DNA of 55,114 nucleotides from Ulvibacterium sp. (GTDB lineage Bacteria > Bacteroidota > Bacteroidia > Flavobacteriales > Flavobacteriaceae): the NCBI RefSeq assembly GCF_028285715.1, contig NZ_JANQOO010000011.1, positions 1 to 55,114 on the forward strand. Reading direction: 5' to 3'. Both the position numbers and the translations under genes were made by a program. The notes below the pieces were generated by a model, which searched no databases, was not told the DNA's origin, and worked only from the letters and a program-made list of their open reading frames with translations. This document shows, one piece after another, positions 17,136-26,997 of the stretch (the first letter of the stretch is position 1; each line of letters opens with the position of its first letter).

Positions 17136-17291
17136 AATCAAGCGCAAAACCCTGCCTATTTGGGCAAGATTTTTTGTTTTAGAAGACGTCGGTTTGTTTG
17201 TGTTTTAAAAAAGCAGGGGCACGAGCCTAGCGAAGTTTACCCCAACCCGATTGCGGAAAACATCCTGGGAATATCCAAAAGAGGTTTAAGC

Positions 17292-20135
17292 TTATACTGG
17301 ATTCCTCAAGTAGGCAATTAAATTGGCCATGGACTTCTCGTCTATAATACGTTCATATCCTTCCGGCATTATGGACTGCTCTATATGTGACCTTTTTTTA
17401 ATGTTTTCCTTGAGTATGGAATGCTCCTTTCCGTCGGATTGTTTTATGGTAATGCTGGTAATCGTTTCCGCAGAGACCATTCCGGAATATACTTTCCCGC
17501 TTTTGGTAGTAATGACCTGTAATTTCAGTTCCCAGGACACCATTCTACTTGGGTCTAAAATACTGGTAAGCAATATCTCGTCAGAGCGACTCCCGATATT
17601 GGTCAGGTCTGGCCCAAGATTGCCCCCTTTGCCATTTATGGAATGGCACAAGGTGCAATTGGTGTTGAAAACAGCGGCACCTGATTCAAGGTCCACAGCA
17701 AGGTTTTTGATTGCGGATTCATATCTTTTTACCAAGGCATCACGATCCGCATTCACGGAACCGGACAAAAGTGTTTCCGCCTTCTCGCTCACATCGGCAA
17801 CATCATGATATAATAGCGCGTATCTTAGTTCTTCTGAAATTTCCGAGACCTGTACCGTTTCCTCTTGAATGGCATTTAAAAGACTATGGCTGGCTGCCGT
17901 AGAATTCCGTGCACTGACGATAAGCGCCTTCCGGGCCTTGGGATCCAATGTCTGTATGTTTTCGAATAGCCGTTTCGTATATTTTGGATCCTTTAGGTTG
18001 CTGAACATTTGGATGGCTACAATCTGCAAATCCAGGTTTTGGGTATTTATCAAAATATCCATTACTTCTTGATAGGTGTTTTCGGAGGATGTATATCGAA
18101 GAAGTTCTGTACCGAGAAGGGCAATTGGGCTTTCCGGGATTTGCCTCAAATTTTCGACAGCGTATGCGAAGATCTTGTCGTCTAGTTTCGGCGTGGGTTT
18201 ACTCAATTCTTCCATGGCGGTCATATATCCAACGACCAAGGCCCATCCACTACAATCCGTTTTTGATGTTTTGTTGATTACCGTACGTACCCAACGGTTT
18301 ATATTCTTGTCCTCCGAATAGGCCATCAGATCGCCAATTTGCCTAAAGAAATTCAGTTTTTCATCACAATTTTTGGATCCGGCATGTACGGCAAGCATCT
18401 CCTGGGCAAATCGTAGCGGCCACTGCGCCACACTACTTAAAATGGCTGTTTGGGTCCATTTATCCGCATATTGGGTAGCACTGCTTATCAATCCATCTTG
18501 AACATATCGGTCCTTAGAGTCCCCAAGGGCAAGAATAGCTTTGAATCTTAGGTCTCCGTCCCTGCTGTTAGCCAGTGAAATCATCTTTTCTAGGATTTCG
18601 TCGGATATGGATGCATGCTTTTTGGCCAACTCTATCCCTTGAAGTACCACCTCGTTGTTTTTGTCCCCCAGGGCCTGTACGATATGTTTGGTGGTTAGGA
18701 GCCCTAATCCGTCCAGTGTCCAGTAGGCATGAACCCTGGCATAGGCAGATGTAGCATCGAGCATTTTTTCAAGCTCGCCTGCTGCCTCCTTTTTTTGACC
18801 CTCTACCAGTAACTGCTGTGCCATATCCCTACGCCAACCGGCACCGCTCTCAAGTTGACCGACCAAAGTAGAAATATCCACCTCATTAAAATTGGGTCTC
18901 ATTTCTTCCGGTTCAAGTGGGTTAGCTTTTCGGGCAATTCTCCAAATACGGCCGTGGTTCTGTCCCTGGTTCCAATCAATACCTTCCTCTTTCTCATCGT
19001 AGGCCCATTCCGGATGTTCTACAAATCTGCGGTAAAAATCAACCAAATAAAGTGCCCCATCCGGGCCATTGGAAAAGTTGACGGGATGGAACCAGTCATC
19101 GGTAGACGTCAAAAATTCGGCATCCTTCTCCATATCCGTTGCCCTAAAGACAGCCCCATCCTTTTCCATATGTCTTCGGATTACCGCTGCCTGTACAGAC
19201 TCGCCCGCGAAGAGACTTCCTTCATATGCGGGACCAAGAAGATTTCCGCGGTACGCCTCCAAACCGGATAAGGAAGTGAAATAACCTATGGGGTCTCTAT
19301 TAAAACGCATGGCGTTGGTAAGCAAGGTCCATACCCTTCTATCGTGTTCATCCTTGTAAGTATCAAAGATGGCATCCTTGGTCAGGGCCGGGTTGCGCGA
19401 TAAATGGGGTTGTTCCAACATCACTTGCCGAGCAAACCGATTGTTGACGGAAATGAACCGATTTCCCCAGTTGTCCATAGCCAATCCAAATTGACTAAGT
19501 CCACTGATCGCTTTAATTTGTGTGTTGCGGGGATTAATCTTAAAATCCCTACTTGCAATGGAAACTTGAGTTGTATCGTCACTAAATCTTAGTGTGCCGC
19601 CCGCTCGGCCATTGGCACCATAAATCCAATTATCACGGCCCCATTGTAGGGAATTCGCCCTAAATTGTTGGTTTCCCGGCTCGAAGCCTGTAATGAACAC
19701 TTCTTTTTTATCGGCCACACCATCTCCATCCGAATCGTAGAGGTAAAGTATATCGGGTGCATCGGCCACTAGGAGTCCACCTTTATAATACATGGCGCTT
19801 GCCGGAAAGTTGAGATTGTCCGCAAAAATACTTTCCAAGGTGTAATGGCCATCACCGTCAGGATCCGTCAGCTTTTTAACTTTCCCATGGTTTTCTGTGA
19901 TTGGATATCCGGTCATTTCAACCACATATAAACTTCCATCGGGCGCCCAGGCCATGTCCACCGGACTGATGATATCCGGTTCACTGGCGATAAGGGATAT
20001 TTCCAGTTCGGGGTCTGCAAACCTAAAGGTGGCCTGCTCCGCCATTGGATGACGGGCATCGTATTCCGCTGGGCCACAGGCAGCCATTAAGAGCAAGATT
20101 AGAAAAAGTAATGCAGTAATTGGTCTAGTTTTCAT
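17292..20135 (-). CDS. PVC-type membrane-bound dehydrogenase lipoprotein with HEAT repeats and cytochrome c domain
   Basis: The 947-residue product has a lipobox ending LMAAC. An N-terminal six-bladed propeller resembling soluble glucose/sorbosone dehydrogenases follows (about 40-400; DMAWAPDGSLYVVEMTGYP, then FSNGPDGALYLVDFYR). HEAT-like helical repeats run from about 430 to 800, and the C-terminal cytochrome c domain has CTLCH near residue 822 and a likely Met ligand in SIMPEGYE. Such proteins are abundant in Planctomycetes and Bacteroidota and are thought to oxidise sugars at the cell surface; the substrate is unknown. The start at 20135 is chosen for the lipoprotein signal. It stands alone between tRNA-Lys and a 600-base gap. 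Confidence 0.86.
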   Translation of the reverse strand: MKTRPITALLFLILLLMAACGPAEYDARHPMAEQATFRFADPELEISLIASEPDIISPVDMAWAPDGSLYVVEMTGYPITENHGKVKKLTDPDGDGHYTLESIFADNLNFPASAMYYKGGLLVADAPDILYLYDSDGDGVADKKEVFITGFEPGNQQFRANSLQWGRDNWIYGANGRAGGTLRFSDDTTQVSIASRDFKINPRNTQIKAISGLSQFGLAMDNWGNRFISVNNRFARQVMLEQPHLSRNPALTKDAIFDTYKDEHDRRVWTLLTNAMRFNRDPIGYFTSLSGLEAYRGNLLGPAYEGSLFAGESVQAAVIRRHMEKDGAVFRATDMEKDAEFLTSTDDWFHPVNFSNGPDGALYLVDFYRRFVEHPEWAYDEKEEGIDWNQGQNHGRIWRIARKANPLEPEEMRPNFNEVDISTLVGQLESGAGWRRDMAQQLLVEGQKKEAAGELEKMLDATSAYARVHAYWTLDGLGLLTTKHIVQALGDKNNEVVLQGIELAKKHASISDEILEKMISLANSRDGDLRFKAILALGDSKDRYVQDGLISSATQYADKWTQTAILSSVAQWPLRFAQEMLAVHAGSKNCDEKLNFFRQIGDLMAYSEDKNINRWVRTVINKTSKTDCSGWALVVGYMTAMEELSKPTPKLDDKIFAYAVENLRQIPESPIALLGTELLRYTSSENTYQEVMDILINTQNLDLQIVAIQMFSNLKDPKYTKRLFENIQTLDPKARKALIVSARNSTAASHSLLNAIQEETVQVSEISEELRYALLYHDVADVSEKAETLLSGSVNADRDALVKRYESAIKNLAVDLESGAAVFNTNCTLCHSINGKGGNLGPDLTNIGSRSDEILLTSILDPSRMVSWELKLQVITTKSGKVYSGMVSAETITSITIKQSDGKEHSILKENIKKRSHIEQSIMPEGYERIIDEKSMANLIAYLRNPV

Positions 20136-20735
20136 CTCAAACGCTTCTTTCAATTTCTCCCGATACATGTTTGGGTTGTTGGTATGTAGGACTTGGCTTT
20201 TAAAAATAGTAAGCCGATGTTTTGACTCCATGTACAAGTTACGGAAAACGGCCGATGCAAGGAACAAAGGGTGGCTTATTTAAAAACGCTCTAAAATGGA
20301 TATCCCGCTTATTTACGCTGTGTTCTTTGAAGATATGCGGAAAACATTCTCTGACGGACCCTATGTGGTTTTGAGGCTTATTTGATATGCTCTTCTCAAC
20401 TTGGTTCGAAACCAGGAAATCCATGTTATTCCTTCGGCTTGGGTTACTAGGCCAGGAATTGAACAGTTTCCATCAACTATTTGAATTCTTTCAATGTGTG
20501 AATTGCTAATTAACTCTTTGTATTTTAGAAGCTTACATGTTCAAACCATTAGGGGAAATTATGACGGGGATAAATGGGCATTTGTCCAGTTATTTCAGAT
20601 TCAAATAAGAAACATCACAAGGATTTTGCTATGAACTCCTGGAATAAAATGGTTGTTTCCCCACCAACCGAGTTATCCTAAATTGCCGTACAGTTTTTGT
20701 AAACTAGGTAATTTACAACTAAGTCCGAGTAACTG
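20136..20735. other. 600-base gene-poor region
   Basis: No open frame here resembles a known protein. The minus-strand upstream region of the dehydrogenase has no exact TAnnTTTG box, and I see no hairpin terminator or repeat worth naming. It may hold remnants or a small RNA that cannot be recognised by eye. Confidence 0.4.
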
Positions 20736-21926
20736 TTATGGGGTATCGTCCATTTTTTGGACCTGTTGCACCAAGTTAAGAAGTTGTTTTGCTCCTATCC
20801 GCCGCAATTGCTTGGAGGCATCTTCCAATAGTACTCTTGCCCTTTTCCTATCCGCAGTGAAAAGCATTTTAGCTTCAACTAATTTGGCTAAAATCCTAGC
20901 TTCAACGGAAATGTATTCACTTCTTGGGTTTTCAAAGACTGCCAGTTGTTTTTTGGCTTCATCATAATCGTTTGTTTCATAACTGTAGGTAGCCAAAAAT
21001 GCACGCCCTAGCATTTCATAGAACACTTCGCTGGTCTCTAGAAATGTAATAGCCTTTTTAAGGAGTTTTAGTGCCTCTGCCTTATCGCCTTTTTGCCATA
21101 GGTATCTGGAATAATATACATCAAAGACATATTTGTCCCTGTCTTGGTTTTGTTCGGCCCATTTCAAGGCTTCCACGTAATATGGAGCGGCCTCTTCAAG
21201 TTTGTTTTGATGCAGTAAGGTTTCCCCAAAATTGGTATTCGCCTCTACAATAGCGTGCCTATCATTGTCCTCTTTGGCCCGTTTAGCGGATAATTTTCCA
21301 AAGTAGGCCGACTTTTCCAAATCGTTCTTTAACCGATATTGCCAAGTGAGGTTCATCAAGGTGTACCATCTTCCTTTATTATTTTCTGTTTTGGCGTAAT
21401 GATTATTCGCAAATTGCATCAAGGTAATGGCGCTGTCCAAAGCAATACTCCCGGAAACGGTGGTGTCATAGCCGTAGTTGTTGTATGCAGATGCCTTGGC
21501 GCCCTCATCCTCCAACTGATTTACCACATAGAGCTGGCGTTCCTGATGTTCCAGAATTTTAAAAAAGTCCTTATCCAGGGCAAAGTAGGCCCAGCTTAAA
21601 GTATTGTTAATCTTGTATTCCATTGCATAGTTTTCCTTGAGCAGACAAAGTTTTTTCCCCTTTTCTCCATAGGGTATTGCATGTTCAAAATCACCGGATA
21701 AAGCGGAAGCCCTAGCCATGATGTATAGAGACTCCACAATTCCCAATGTGTCCTTGTTTTTCTCAAAAATGGTTTTGGCCAGCCGGGCCTTATCAATGGC
21801 CTGCGGATATTCTTCTGCATCCAATGATACGGAAGCCTCATCTTTTAATTTGTAGGCTTCGCCCATTTTATTCTGTGCACAGGAAAACAACGTTTCGAAG
21901 CAAAGGAAAATCAATAGTCTTTTCAT
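20736..21926 (-). CDS. Tetratricopeptide-repeat lipoprotein
   Basis: The 396-residue precursor has a short signal and a Cys at residue 16 (LFSC), suggesting a lipoprotein. The remainder is helical with TPR-like units from about 30 to 390 (LGIVESLYIMARASALSGDFEHAI, YNNYGYD, HAIVEANTNFGETLLHQNKLEEAAPYY). TPR arrays mediate protein binding. There is no kinase or DNA-binding domain attached. The next gene upstream on the same strand is an AraC-type membrane regulator 138 bases away; a functional link is possible but not shown. Confidence 0.75.
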   Translation of the reverse strand: MKRLLIFLCFETLFSCAQNKMGEAYKLKDEASVSLDAEEYPQAIDKARLAKTIFEKNKDTLGIVESLYIMARASALSGDFEHAIPYGEKGKKLCLLKENYAMEYKINNTLSWAYFALDKDFFKILEHQERQLYVVNQLEDEGAKASAYNNYGYDTTVSGSIALDSAITLMQFANNHYAKTENNKGRWYTLMNLTWQYRLKNDLEKSAYFGKLSAKRAKEDNDRHAIVEANTNFGETLLHQNKLEEAAPYYVEALKWAEQNQDRDKYVFDVYYSRYLWQKGDKAEALKLLKKAITFLETSEVFYEMLGRAFLATYSYETNDYDEAKKQLAVFENPRSEYISVEARILAKLVEAKMLFTADRKRARVLLEDASKQLRRIGAKQLLNLVQQVQKMDDTP

Positions 21927-22064
21927 GACGGATATCTTTTTGAAGGTTTTTTAGGCTAAGGGTACAGGAGGCCGCTTTGTTTGAATAGGCAATATCAAAT
22001 TAAATGGACGAAAACCTGGAAAAGAATTGCCCAAATGTTTCCACTTTTGCGAATGTGGAAGAAG

Positions 22065-23060
22065 TTACCGCTTGAATTTAGCAGGTGTAACGCCCTTTAA
22101 CTTTTTAAACGTCTTATAAAAGGCCGAAACGGTATTGTATCCACTTTCCCTAGCTATACCCTCCATGGATAGATGTTCCGAAGCCTTGGACCGAATTAGT
22201 TGGGCCGCATGTTCTATGCGATACTGATTCAGGACTTCCGGGAAACTTTTTCTGAAGTAAGCATTTATGGACCGGGAGACCATATATTCGGGTTCTGATA
22301 GGATATCGCTTATTTTTTTGATGTTCAGTTTTGAATCTTTGAACAACAGCTTTTCCGTAAACAGTTGCTCAATGCTCTTGCCCATATCCTCAAGATGGCC
22401 CAGTAGCTCCTTGTTCAACTCTTTCTTGGGTTCCATAAAAAGATTTCGCTTCTTTCCGGCCCAGAGGCTTAAACCGTAGATTACGATGGAAGCCGCCACC
22501 GTAACGGATAGGTAGGTACCGAAACTTTCAACCAGCAACTGTGCAAAAAAGGTCGACCATATCAAGAATGTTGCACCCACCAGTAATTGTAACCAACGCG
22601 CTTCCGTAGCGCCGTATTTGTTTCGACTTTTTATCAATTGAAGCAGTGATACCAAAAGATAGCCGAGCATATGGGCTACTGAAATACAATACGCCAAATA
22701 CATTTGGGGTTCACTCAAAACAGGTATCGCCGGAACCAACAATAAGGCCCAAGCATAGTGTCCTATATGTTTCTTTTTGAATTTGAATCTCAAGTTTTTG
22801 TAGGCTTGCAGATAGAGCCACAATGAGGGGCCAATCGCGGATAGGCCTACTAGGCCTATTGCGGGAACAGCAAAGGGGCTATTGGGGACTAGAATTACGA
22901 TAACGGATTTTAGAATACGTACAATGAGGGCCGAGAGCAACAGTGCCAGAAAGAAATTACTCGGACTTTTAGTAACAGGCGTCCAAAAATAGTGTGCCAG
23001 AAATAGACTATGGCCCAGGGCCAAAGCACTAAAAATAGCCATCACCGATGTTGAATCCAT
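22065..23060 (-). CDS. Membrane-anchored AraC-family transcriptional regulator
   Basis: The 331-residue protein has about six or seven N-terminal hydrophobic helices (residues 5-205) and a C-terminal AraC helix-turn-helix domain (about 240-331; MEGIARESGYNTVSAFYKTFKKLKG has the classical second-helix pattern). This architecture is common in Flavobacteriaceae and presumably couples a membrane signal to DNA binding. A -7 element lies 18 bases upstream of the ATG. It follows the amino-sugar genes on the same strand and may sense a related compound. Confidence 0.88.
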   Translation of the reverse strand: MDSTSVMAIFSALALGHSLFLAHYFWTPVTKSPSNFFLALLLSALIVRILKSVIVILVPNSPFAVPAIGLVGLSAIGPSLWLYLQAYKNLRFKFKKKHIGHYAWALLLVPAIPVLSEPQMYLAYCISVAHMLGYLLVSLLQLIKSRNKYGATEARWLQLLVGATFLIWSTFFAQLLVESFGTYLSVTVAASIVIYGLSLWAGKKRNLFMEPKKELNKELLGHLEDMGKSIEQLFTEKLLFKDSKLNIKKISDILSEPEYMVSRSINAYFRKSFPEVLNQYRIEHAAQLIRSKASEHLSMEGIARESGYNTVSAFYKTFKKLKGVTPAKFKR

Positions 23061-23077
23061 ACCAGAAAACTTTCAAT

Positions 23078-23085
23078 CAAAAATA
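23078..23085 (-). promoter_or_regulatory. -7 element of the membrane AraC regulator gene
   Basis: TATTTTTG on the minus strand matches TAnnTTTG exactly, giving a leader of roughly 15 bases before the ATG at 23060. Confidence 0.5.
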
Positions 23086-23160
23086 TAGATTTATTTTCCC
23101 CGAGGGAAGGTGAAAACAACGGGATATTATCTAAAAGCAATTACTTCAAGTGGTATTAAG

Positions 23161-24360
23161 TTAAATCTTAAGCCGGATATTTCTTTTTTCCAATAGCCTT
23201 ACCAGTAGTATAATCACCAGGGAAAAAAGAAGCGATTTTACAATACCCATGAAACCGTCCGATAGGAATTTCGGCCATTGAAAACCGACCAGTACTATGG
23301 TGGGATAGATAAAATAAGGCATGAGGTAGCAAGTCAACGTACTGGTACCGGCCGCTTTAATGGGATCTGCCCATTTGGCATACCCCCACCGATCCACCAA
23401 AATGTAGAGTAAAACATAGGACAGCAAGCTTATCCCAATACAAATGACCGTCCAGGAAGGTGTGGCCAAAATTTTTGATATAGGGAAGGCAGGCCGAATC
23501 CAGAATCCAAAGAGAACAAAAAGACCGCTGGCCAGGGCCACAATACTTAAGAATTGCGGTAATTTCCCTCCCCCTGACTTGAACTTCAAATAAAAGACGG
23601 TACACAACAGGCCAGCCATAACCAACACATGATTGGATGCACTAATGACCAGTTTAAAGCTAGGAAGGGATTCAAAATAGTTATTTTCCTGTATGTTCAT
23701 AAACAGTAGCAAGAGAAAAATTGGCACCCAGTAGATAACCCTTTTTCGGATAACCAAGTAGAGTAACCCGTTCAGCAAATAAGCCCATCCGATCAAGCCT
23801 AAAATCCCCCACCATCGCGGTTGCATCCAATGTATATCCTCCAATGCCCCACCCCTGTAAATCCAGGCTAAATACAACAGAATCAACAGGCCCAAAGCCT
23901 GTAATCCCCAAACCAACCCCTTTCGCAGATTGAACAATTTCCTGTAGTCTAGCCAAATCAAAAAGATAGCGGTGGCCATAAGAATTTGCCATATGTTTTT
24001 ATCCAATCCAGTGGCTTCCTCATTGATTACCCCATAATTGACCATATAAAAACCCATGACCAGAAGGGCGATCGTTCTCACAAGAATATGACCCAGGACG
24101 GCGGTGTTGGTTTCCTTCCTATTAAACCGTACATCAATGGCCAACGGAATGGACAGCCCTACAATAAACAAAAAAAGTGGAAAAATTACATCCGAAAATC
24201 CCATGCCGTCCTCCTCCGCCAAAGTGTGCTCCAACCATTTTGGAACTCCGGTAAGCGACCAAAGATCGTTGACAAAAATCATCAAGAACATGGTAAGGGC
24301 GCGTAGCACGTCTATGGTCCTGATGCGAAGATTCGGTGATGCCGTGCCGGTGTTTTTCAT
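23161..24360 (-). CDS. NagX-like transmembrane acyltransferase (DUF5009/HGSNAT family)
   Basis: The 399-residue integral membrane protein has about ten to twelve hydrophobic segments. The N-terminus RTIDVLRALTMFLMIFVNDLW and FPLFLFIVGLSIPLA fit the family of human heparan-alpha-glucosaminide N-acetyltransferase and bacterial NagX. The human enzyme acetylates terminal glucosamine using cytosolic acetyl-CoA across the membrane. NagX occurs in bacterial GlcNAc-utilisation clusters. Here it is the last gene of the amino-sugar operon, 46 bases after the GH9-deacetylase gene, which supports a role in glucosamine handling. Confidence 0.85.
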   Translation of the reverse strand: MKNTGTASPNLRIRTIDVLRALTMFLMIFVNDLWSLTGVPKWLEHTLAEEDGMGFSDVIFPLFLFIVGLSIPLAIDVRFNRKETNTAVLGHILVRTIALLVMGFYMVNYGVINEEATGLDKNIWQILMATAIFLIWLDYRKLFNLRKGLVWGLQALGLLILLYLAWIYRGGALEDIHWMQPRWWGILGLIGWAYLLNGLLYLVIRKRVIYWVPIFLLLLFMNIQENNYFESLPSFKLVISASNHVLVMAGLLCTVFYLKFKSGGGKLPQFLSIVALASGLFVLFGFWIRPAFPISKILATPSWTVICIGISLLSYVLLYILVDRWGYAKWADPIKAAGTSTLTCYLMPYFIYPTIVLVGFQWPKFLSDGFMGIVKSLLFSLVIILLVRLLEKRNIRLKI

Positions 24361-24406
24361 TTCTCTTTTTTTGTTGCGCTACCCTTTTTAGGATCGGGCC
24401 AATACT

Positions 24407-26911
24407 CTAGTTTTTTAAGCTCAAAAGGTTTTCCAAGGTGTCGAATTTATAACCACGTTCTTTGAGGGTCGTTATCAGCTCATCCAATCTGGAATAGAAC
24501 TTATCGGTGCGATCGTCCTCCGTACCGATATGCGAGAGCAACATAAACCCGTTTAATCCCTCTTTTTCCTCAAAGGTTAAAATAGATTGCATAATACGAT
24601 CCGTACTTCGGTAATTATCCATTTTAGGGGTAGTGTAGTCCGCATGTGAAAGTGTCCCCGGAGTATAATTGATAACGGCAATTTCCATTTGATCGGCCCA
24701 CTGGGTAATGATTTCATCGTTCCACTCATAGGGGGGCAAGAAATACGGCGCCTCCTTGATGCCGTATTTTTCCATTTCCTTGTAATTGGCCTTCAAATCG
24801 GCTTTAAATTCTTCCTGGCTTACCAGTCGCTTCTTTTCCTCCCAGTCGTTATACAGTAGATGCTTATCAGAATGCGCCCCAAGATAGTGCCCCTGATCTT
24901 TTGCTTTTTCAATAAGGGGAGCAAAATTCTTGTTTCTATAAAAGTTTCCGGTAAAGAAGAACGAGGCTTTAATGCCATGCTTTTCGAGGACCTCAAGAAT
25001 TTCCTCCCCTCCATCGGCATATTCATCACCGGAGAACATCAAATTTATTTTTCTTTCCGACTTATCCCCTCGAATAATCGCCCCGCTTTGATCATAGGTA
25101 TACTGCTTTTTCAGGTGACCTCCTATGATACTTGCATTTTCCAGGGACGAAAGATAATAGACCAAACAGGCTGTACCATCCATAGTGGGTTCGTTGGTGG
25201 AAAAACTACCCACATCATCCTGATAAACTACCAAATCCGATTGAAATTCGGCATACTCATCCTCATCATGAAGTTCAACCCCAATGAGGCTGTTGGCAAT
25301 GGAACCATAAACCGGTCCATCGATCAGGCCCCCATAGGTTTGATATCCCTCTAAATGATTCAAGGAAGAATGGGGATCTATGGGGTAATCTCCGTCCCTG
25401 GGAAGCCCAACGACCATAGAGGTACCCCAAATATTACAGCCAAAAAGCCAATCGCGTAAGGCCGCTTCCATTTCCAGATACGTGTCATCTCCGGTCAACT
25501 GATGATATAATTTGCATTGGGTAACGGCTGCGGTCACCAAATTATTGGAGCACCATACAAAGGGAACACCAATATAGAAGGGGTTGTCCTTCCCTCGTTC
25601 ATGCAGTAAACGAAGCCCCATGTCATAATACGAAGCTACGGTCTCCTTTTCCTGTGATTTTAAGGCCGTCGCCAATTCGTTGTGACCAGCATTCAAGAAT
25701 GGATAATACTGATAGTGCACTACCGTATCACGTCCTATCCAGGGTGTAATCTTTTCTTCGGATGCATAATGCAAGGCCTTTTTCTTATAGTTTTCGTCTT
25801 GGGTCAGCTTGTACAGACTGCTTGCCGCCAGTTCCATATCATCCATCCAGTTGTCCTCTTCATAAAAATAGGGTGCACTGCCCGGTGCGGTCTGGCTAAC
25901 CCCCGGATTTTTTTCACCAAAATCATAAGCATCCTTAGCACGCTTCGGCAGGTCATCCGTATATCCCGGGTAAAAATCATTCAAGACCGAGGCACCCAAG
26001 GCAAAGGCCGAAGCATACTTACCGGCCGTGGATGCTACACCGGTAGAACGGTTTTTATATTGTAATACGCCTTGTTTTTGGCCACTGGCCAAGTATACGG
26101 GTCGCCCCTTTCGTTTCGGATTATACACCACGGAATCCTCATTGGGCAATCGGAAACCGACATGATCCCGATCATCTGCAATTTGATTGTAAAACTCTGT
26201 GGGAGACGGGTTCATCTTTTTAAGCCAATCCATCCCCCATTTGGCCTCATCAATAATATCCGGAATGCCGTTGGGCCCCGGCAAGCCATTGGCCCTATGG
26301 GCATCGCCAAAAGCTTCTGGATTGTCCCGGTACGATAGCAGCAATTGGAAAACGGCGTTGGCGGAGGTAGCCGTATATTGCAGATAATCCGTGGCATCAT
26401 GCCATCCTCCGGTCACATCAATTCGTTCTCCCTCCCTTTTGGGGTTATACAGGATGTATCCGTCATCCAAATGACAAGAGTCGGTCAAAAACGGGTTGTA
26501 TCCGCAACGCTGCTGACGCATGTATTCCAATAGGAAATCCGCAGAATGGTCATAGACATCCGCATTGATCCGAAATATCGGGGATTGCGTACCATTTACT
26601 TTAAGATAGTAGGTGCCCGGTGTTTGGTATTCACTAAAATTTAAGCGGTAAGCGCTTTCAAAGGGTCCGTAGGCACCTTTGGACACCGGTGTGGTTGATA
26701 CAAATACCTCTTTGTCCGTCTCGGCATCGTGCAGCGAGAACGAATTGACCGAAGTAGCCTCCTTTGCCGCGAAAACCGCCACTTTAATACTTTCCGGTAA
26801 ATATCCCAATTGATTTATCCGAACGACGGCCACTCCCGATTTTTCGGTAGTGCGGTTCTGAACACAGGATATGATCAGGATTACGCCAAGGAGGACAACA
26901 TACTTTTTCAT
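24407..26911 (-). CDS. GH9 glycoside hydrolase fused to a NodB-type polysaccharide deacetylase, lipoprotein
   Basis: The 834-residue lipoprotein (lipobox IISC, Cys16) has an Ig-like CelD_N domain (about 28-117), a GH9 (alpha/alpha)6 domain (about 120-590) and a C-terminal NodB/CE4-like domain (about 620-830). The GH9 base region is GGWHDATDY (Asp172, Asp175) and the likely acid is Glu574 in TNEPTMDGTA. The deacetylase keeps Asp629 (SGDEY), His680 and His684 (HSDKH) and His794 (LSHIG). Some GH9 enzymes are exo-beta-glucosaminidases; with a deacetylase attached, the protein could deacetylate and then cleave terminal residues of chito-oligosaccharides. It sits in an operon with amino-sugar genes. 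A cellulase role is the alternative. Confidence 0.88.
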   Translation of the reverse strand: MKKYVVLLGVILIISCVQNRTTEKSGVAVVRINQLGYLPESIKVAVFAAKEATSVNSFSLHDAETDKEVFVSTTPVSKGAYGPFESAYRLNFSEYQTPGTYYLKVNGTQSPIFRINADVYDHSADFLLEYMRQQRCGYNPFLTDSCHLDDGYILYNPKREGERIDVTGGWHDATDYLQYTATSANAVFQLLLSYRDNPEAFGDAHRANGLPGPNGIPDIIDEAKWGMDWLKKMNPSPTEFYNQIADDRDHVGFRLPNEDSVVYNPKRKGRPVYLASGQKQGVLQYKNRSTGVASTAGKYASAFALGASVLNDFYPGYTDDLPKRAKDAYDFGEKNPGVSQTAPGSAPYFYEEDNWMDDMELAASSLYKLTQDENYKKKALHYASEEKITPWIGRDTVVHYQYYPFLNAGHNELATALKSQEKETVASYYDMGLRLLHERGKDNPFYIGVPFVWCSNNLVTAAVTQCKLYHQLTGDDTYLEMEAALRDWLFGCNIWGTSMVVGLPRDGDYPIDPHSSLNHLEGYQTYGGLIDGPVYGSIANSLIGVELHDEDEYAEFQSDLVVYQDDVGSFSTNEPTMDGTACLVYYLSSLENASIIGGHLKKQYTYDQSGAIIRGDKSERKINLMFSGDEYADGGEEILEVLEKHGIKASFFFTGNFYRNKNFAPLIEKAKDQGHYLGAHSDKHLLYNDWEEKKRLVSQEEFKADLKANYKEMEKYGIKEAPYFLPPYEWNDEIITQWADQMEIAVINYTPGTLSHADYTTPKMDNYRSTDRIMQSILTFEEKEGLNGFMLLSHIGTEDDRTDKFYSRLDELITTLKERGYKFDTLENLLSLKN

Positions 26912-26997
26912 AATGAGTTGAAATTTAGAGATGCGGTTTTTAATGGTATGAGCTATGATCTTATGCTTGAATGATTTAATGCATTTTGTACGTTATA

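Noticed and set aside
17140-17200. Terminator-like TGCC...GGCA with T run downstream of the tRNA repeat
   Set aside because: The stem is only about four pairs and no gene is served by it.
20239-20424. Minus-strand frame of 61 codons in the 600-base gap
   Set aside because: No similarity, no promoter box, and it partly overlaps the upstream extension of the dehydrogenase frame.
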